From NCBI RefSeq assembly GCF_009727055.1, contig NC_052356.1, positions 4,138,076 through 4,202,075 of the forward strand: a stretch of 64,000 nt of DNA. Direction: 5' to 3'. A program made the position numbers and the translations under genes. This stretch comes from Benincasa hispida (taxonomy: Eukaryota; Streptophyta; Magnoliopsida; Cucurbitales; Cucurbitaceae). Position 1 is the first letter of the stretch. Each line of letters starts with the position of its first letter. This document shows positions 59,009 to 64,000 of the stretch, piece after piece. The notes under the pieces were generated by a model that saw only the letters and a program-made list of their open reading frames with translations, had not been told where the DNA came from and searched no databases.

Positions 59009-61106
59009 TGTTGGGGTTTGTGCCCTAAAGTCTCGTGTCCTGTAGTTTGTAAACAACTTTTGTAAGAACACTTGTGATGTTTAATATATATGATATTTAC
59101 TTCACTTCTTGACTTTACACATTTAGATGTTTTTATTTTACCACAAACCAATAAACTTAATATCCATAGTTGTCTTTATGTAACTTAAGCATGTATGTTG
59201 TGACATATAAGTAGATCATATCTTAAGTGACAACCAAAATAGTCTTTGGATATAGGAGGGAAACCTTATCCTGGTAACAACGGATGCGGCTCACTTTGTG
59301 GAATTGTTACAAGTCTTGTGACTTGTCATAGATGGTTTGATCCTGATCATTCGTGTAGTGGACATGCAAGCGAGGGCATCCTATACAAAGAGTGTGTATA
59401 AGACCTGACCTCGAAGTGTTAATGTCTCATCATATAACTCCGTTTATGACTGAGACTTCACTTCACTAGGATGACCATAGGTAACATGACCTCAATCCTG
59501 AGTGAGTTGGAAACTCTTGCCATTGATGGCGGTTCTTTGATTTGCATGGGTGCGAGTGGCCAGAGCGCCGACTCAAACCTACCACTTTGAGGATTCGTCT
59601 GATTTGGTAGCTAGGAACTCAGCTTCATAAGATGGAGTTCACTTCTTCCCCAATGCAGGGGTAAATAGATAGATTACTCTCTTAAAGGTTGATCCCGGGG
59701 CTTGAACGATGTGGCACCACACACCTTCTCATGGCCTGAGAGATGTTCACACATAGTAGAACTATGTTGTATTATTCATATAAGGGATCAGTGGTACTTA
59801 AGGAGTAAGATGTAACTACCGGGGTGAAACGGTAAATTAACATACTGTAATTACGAGCATCTGTGAAGGGTCATCGTACTGATGATTTATTATATCCAAT
59901 GGACATAGAAATATATCTATGGAAAGAAGAGTTTAATTGTCGGTCTTTAGTGGAATGCCTAGCAGTTAACGAATGGTGGATATCGTGACTAAAGAATTTA
60001 GTCAGCTATTCACGTACCATTAGAGCTTCGAGCCATAGGTCCATAAGGTCCTCTTGGTAGCTTGGATACAAGTAGAGAGTCTGTTTTTGGGTCAGTTTGA
60101 AATGTTCAAATTGACAAGAGGGAGTTCGATTATATATGATATAATTGAACTAGTTAATTATATATGATATAATTAACTTTATGTATGAGATACATTAATT
60201 TGGAGGAAATTGGACATAAATATGATTTATATCTAGTGGAGGAAAAATACTATAATTAATATATGATATTAATAAGTTATGAATATGATGTGATCACATT
60301 CATTGGACAGTTAAAAGGGGAAATGGGGCGGCGTCCCTTCTATTTTAATAACGGATGAGTAAGTTGAAAGAACTTTGAGACGCATAAATAGCTCAAAATG
60401 TGTTAAGCATGAGATGTGCAAATATTGTGTTAAAAAGTGTGTCATCGTTTAGAAAATCTGTGCCTATACGATAGTGCCTGCACGATCGCTTACCTGTAGA
60501 TAGTGCTAAGCAATCGCATAACGATTACACCTGCACGCGCTATTTACTAAATGATTGTTTACCTTTTCCTAAGCGATCGTTTAATGCCCGATATTTACTA
60601 AACGATTGTATAGATGATCACTTAGTTTTTCTACACGATCATTTAGATGATCGTTTAATTTTTCCTACACGATCGTTTAGACGACCGCTTACTTTTTTCC
60701 TACACGATCATATACTTCACCTAAACAATCAAGCATTTTCTCTATAGAATAAATGAGTTCATCTCCCACTTACTTGATCGTTGTATATGATCTCTCTTCC
60801 TTCGTCCCTCTACAAAATCTGAATAAAGCCCACCCTTTGGATTCTCAATCCAAGAATACTGAGGGCTCTGAGTTGTGGTGTCATCTTCCATCTTCTTGTC
60901 CTTCTGTTTGAGTGGAGATTGTTCGAGCTAGATGATAGGGTTTTAGATTTGATGTGAAGAAGAAGTCTTCAACTGGTATGATCTCTCGATCTCTTTAGCA
61001 TTATGAATGTATTTTAATATGTTTGAATGTGTATGTGGTAATTCTATCACAATGAATAGGAAAGATCCGCTTCCGCTTGTAAGTACTCTTGAATAAGAGT
61101 TCCTTT
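59009..61106 (+). repeat. Solo family I LTR nested in the right-hand copia element
   Basis: Starts TGTTGGGGTTTGTGCCC, ends AGTTCCTTTA. It lies in + orientation within a minus-strand copia protease region. The left flank TTTCC and the right flank GTTCA match at three of five positions, consistent with a decayed target duplication: removing LTR plus flank restores the codons between MRV and GNGH. CGATCG 12-mers are densest here, about 16 degenerate copies at 60433-60735. Confidence 0.85.
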
Positions 61107-62118
61107 AGTTCAAACACGCATCGTCATCTCCCTAGCTTCCAGTTGCCGCCAGGACCTAATTCCCTGAAATGAAAAACAAACATAATTAGTGGCGTTTGAA
61201 TCAATTATCCAGGCAGAATCATCATTCTCCACTAAACAGGTCTCCACTACAAGTAAATCATATTTACCTTCTTCGCCTTCTTCTTTTCCACCAAGTATTT
61301 GGGATAGTTTCTCTTCCATTGTCCCTCGTGGTTACAGTGGAAACAGATTCCCTTTGCTACTTTGGCCTTCTTACCCTTCTGGGCAACAATTAGTGGATTA
61401 GCTTTCCCCTTTTCATCTTTATTCTTCTTCCATTTTTTGGTGTCGAAAGAATAAGGCACAGACTTAGTTCCAAAGAACGATCCTCTGTAGAACTTCTTTG
61501 AAGATGTGGCAACATTTGCTTCTCACTTTTGCTCCCTACTTTTCATCAAGGACGGAAAATTCGAAGCTCATTGAGTAAAGTGGTCAAGTTGTAGTCAATC
61601 TTGTTGATAATAGCATTAGGAAACTTTCAGGTAAAGATTCCAAAATCAAGCTAACCTGACTAGCTTCATCAATGACAGACTCATTCATCTCCGCCACATT
61701 GAAGTGGATGATCATGTTGAGAACATGTTCTCTAATAGATGCCTCTTCTTGCATACGAGAATTGAAGATGTGTTTAAGACCATCGTGCTTGAGTCGTGTG
61801 AACGGTTGTCAAACATCCCCCGTATGGACTTAATGATCTCACGGATAGTGATCATGGGCTTATGCTTCTTGGCCAAGACTTATGCAAGGCTTGCCAAGAT
61901 GTACGCTCGGGCCTTCTCATTTGCCCGTGTCCAACGCTCGTAGGCCTCTCAAATATTTCGAGTGGCATTTGGAGCAGGAATAAGAGAACAATCCTCCATT
62001 AGGAAAAAATGGAGGTCATCGATGATCAGTATAGTATTGATTGTGTTTTTCCAGGTTGTATAATTTTTGCCCATTAGTTTGTCGGCGACGAGTAGATATA
62101 AAGTTGCGGAAGTCATAA
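61107..62118 (-). pseudogene. Copia gag, zinc knuckle and protease of the right-hand element
   Basis: The gag start is at about 62118 (MTSATLYLLVADKLMG). It continues through KNTINTILIIDDLHFF to a block around 61650 equivalent to ASQVSLILESLPESF. The zinc knuckle at 61350-61310 reads CFHCNHEGQWKRNYP; the His is Gln and the last Cys is Tyr. The protease block is IIDSNATNYV (about 61185), so the DSG triad is DSN. Several stops and shifts are present. Confidence 0.87.
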
Positions 62119-62345
62119 TAAATTGTTGAAACCATTTATATTAGTATATCATGCATTAACCCATTTAAAAAAACCAATCGATTTTAGCAAAATAATCTAA
62201 TACACCCTAAGTGACATCTATTTTGTAACGGTACTTCAGTGAGACAGGACAAAAGCCACCGTAGAGTGATCAAGTGCCCTTTCACTAAAATAAGACTATT
62301 TCAACTAACAGACAGAACAACTCCTTGTTACTATAACTATCAGTT
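62119..62345 (-). other. Leader between gag and LTR of the right-hand element
   Basis: 227 bp, untranslated, homologous to 4309-4550. No TGGTATCAGAG primer site adjoins the LTR at 62346; the minus strand there reads AACTGATAGTTATAG. The primer site has been lost or the LTR has been joined secondarily. Confidence 0.65.
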
Positions 62346-64000
62346 TGAAGGAAATCAAACACGAGGATTTCCATGAGCAGCGAAGAGATGGTTCCAAATT
62401 CCATTCCGATTGAACACAAACCATCAATCTAAAAAGGAGACTAGTAGGTCATGCATAAATAGAAATTACAGCATGTTATATGATGATACAAGGGATAGAG
62501 GATGCGTACCTTTGAAGAACCATTCTTCAAGAATCCCTCGATAGGCCTCCAATGCGTCCATATCAGCACACGAACGCAACAAACAGAAACACCAACAAAC
62601 ATGAACACAACGATCATTCGGATGCTCCTTAAACCCAATCGAGTCCAACTCAATTAACGAACTGAGTAAAGACACTACCACAAGTGTTACCTTGGTATTC
62701 TGAGAATCCAGGAGTTGTGGGCTCTGTATGATCTTGGCTTGAGGAAGAGACTGGAGGTCTACGATCAAATAGACGATCAGGCAAGTGGGAGATAAGAAAC
62801 TAATCTATCGCATAGACGATGTGCTTGATCGTTTAGTAAACTGAAGCCTATCACATAGACTTTGCTACTTGATCACGTAGCAACGATCAGCTGACTGACT
62901 ATCATATAGCCAACTCTACACGATTGTTTAGTCTTTGTCAACGTTATCGCTTAGTGAAACTCTTTCACTTGATAGCTTGTCTCCGTGAGTACTTTCCGAA
63001 TGAAGCAACCTCTAAATTTAGGAAAACAATTTTCCTTTTATCTCAAGATTACCATAAAACTACCAATAACCTCTCACTCAATCGGTTATCAGAGATAAAG
63101 AATTAATTATCATATAATTAATATATTATAAATAAATATGATAACCAACTTACCATATTATATTTATAACCTATAGTTTTAATATTTCATCATATGAAAC
63201 ATACAAACCATAGTTTTTTTTTTCTATTTTATGGTACTTGATATAAATCATATTTATATCAACTCCTCCATTTAATGTATCTCATACAGCATATCAATTA
63301 TATCATATATAATTGAATTTCTTCTTGTTAATTTGAACACTTCAAATCAACCCCAAAATCTGATTCTCAACTTGAACTCATTGAGCTACCAAGGGGACCC
63401 TATGGACCTGTAGCTTGAAGCTCCAATGGTACATGAATAACTGACTAAACTCTTTAGTCACGAGATCCACCATCCATCGTGCACTCCACTAAAGACCGAC
63501 AACTATACTCTTCTCACTACAGATATATTTCTATGTCCATATTAACCAATCAATAGTGCGATAACCCTTCACAAATCACTCGTAAGTACAACTGGGCCAA
63601 TTTACCATTTTGCCCCTATAGTTGCATCTAACTTCTTAAGTACCACTGATTCCTTTAATGAACAATAAGCTATATTCCTACTATGACTGGGTCCTCTCTT
63701 CCAAAGAGAGGGTGTGGTCACTATGTTCAAGACCCGAAATCAGCCCTTAAGGGAGCAATTTATCTACTTACCCTACTTCGGAGAATGAGTGAATTTCGTC
63801 TTGTGTAACTGAGTTTCCAGCTCCTCAATCAGACAAATCCCTATAAAGGTAGGCTTGTTCAGTTGACAATCTGGCCACTCTAACCCATACTAATCAAAGG
63901 ACTGCCCTCATAGGCAAGAGTTCCCAAAACACTCAGGATTAAGGTCATGTCACCTATGGTCGTCTTAGTAAGATGTAAGTCTCAATTATCAACGACATAT
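62346..64000 (-). repeat. Family I LTR at the right edge, truncated by the window
   Basis: On the minus strand it ends with TTTCCTTCA at 62346 and contains the CGATCG-type cluster at 62765-62945 and the shared block from 63370 on. The 5' end is beyond 64000. It would be the 5' LTR of the element starting at 55830, but belongs to another LTR family than that element's 3' LTR. Confidence 0.8.

Noticed and set aside
60433..60735. CRISPR-like array of CGATCG motifs
   Set aside because: Units are degenerate, spacing is irregular and short, and the array is inside plant LTRs.
1..64000. tRNA or rRNA genes
   Set aside because: No cloverleaf box A/B pair with a plausible acceptor stem, and no rRNA core, was recognised by eye; a tRNAscan-SE run would settle it.

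Overview
This is nuclear DNA from a dicot plant, very probably a cucurbit. That reading rests on its AT-rich intergenic sequence, a spliced host gene with GT-AG introns, the Ty1-copia elements carrying plant initiator-tRNA-Met primer sites, the Athila/Tat-type gypsy primer sites, and a terminal-inverted-repeat MITE of a type I recall as abundant in cucurbits. The genus cannot be named from sequence alone. I see no bacterial, CRISPR, rRNA or tRNA feature.

Only one host gene is convincing: a five-exon, 395-residue S-adenosylmethionine-dependent methyltransferase-like gene on the + strand (9558-12457). Almost everything else is transposable elements, mostly broken. Left part (1-9 kb): the 3' half of a copia element whose pol is full of stops, its long 3' LTR (2256-4308), Sirevirus-like non-coding debris with polypurine-tract-like motifs, and a solo LTR with a perfect 5-bp target duplication (5440-7314). 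Middle (14-32 kb): Athila-like gypsy gag debris split by a long copia-type LTR that contains its own ~0.54 kb tandem duplication (18221-20905), a CACTA transposon end (23457), another long LTR (24029-26110), and a structurally complete but dead 5.4-kb copia element with LTR pair and perfect target duplication AAGTA (26753-32197). Then comes a MITE interrupted by a 2.1-kb gypsy solo LTR with target duplication CGAAA (35121-37524).

Right part (38-64 kb) is one nested stack. The base is a minus-strand Sirevirus (copia lineage with an envelope-like ORF). It is cut by two solo LTRs (39916-41869 and 43791-45759), by a minus-strand copia element with 2.1-kb LTRs (46266-55243, which itself holds a gypsy LTR at about 49126-51745), and by a second minus-strand copia element (55830 to beyond the window end). 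That last element is interrupted by a + strand LTR of the same family (59009-61106).

The long LTRs (1.4-2.7 kb, at least 12 copies in several sequence families) are the unifying theme. They share two short hairpins whose stems appear to keep pairing through compensatory changes between families, and one family carries a fixed-position array of the motif ACGATCGTTTAG. No coding gene system that looks new to biology was found; the interest lies in LTR structure, nesting and one probable assembly artefact (an N at a repeat junction, 29651).
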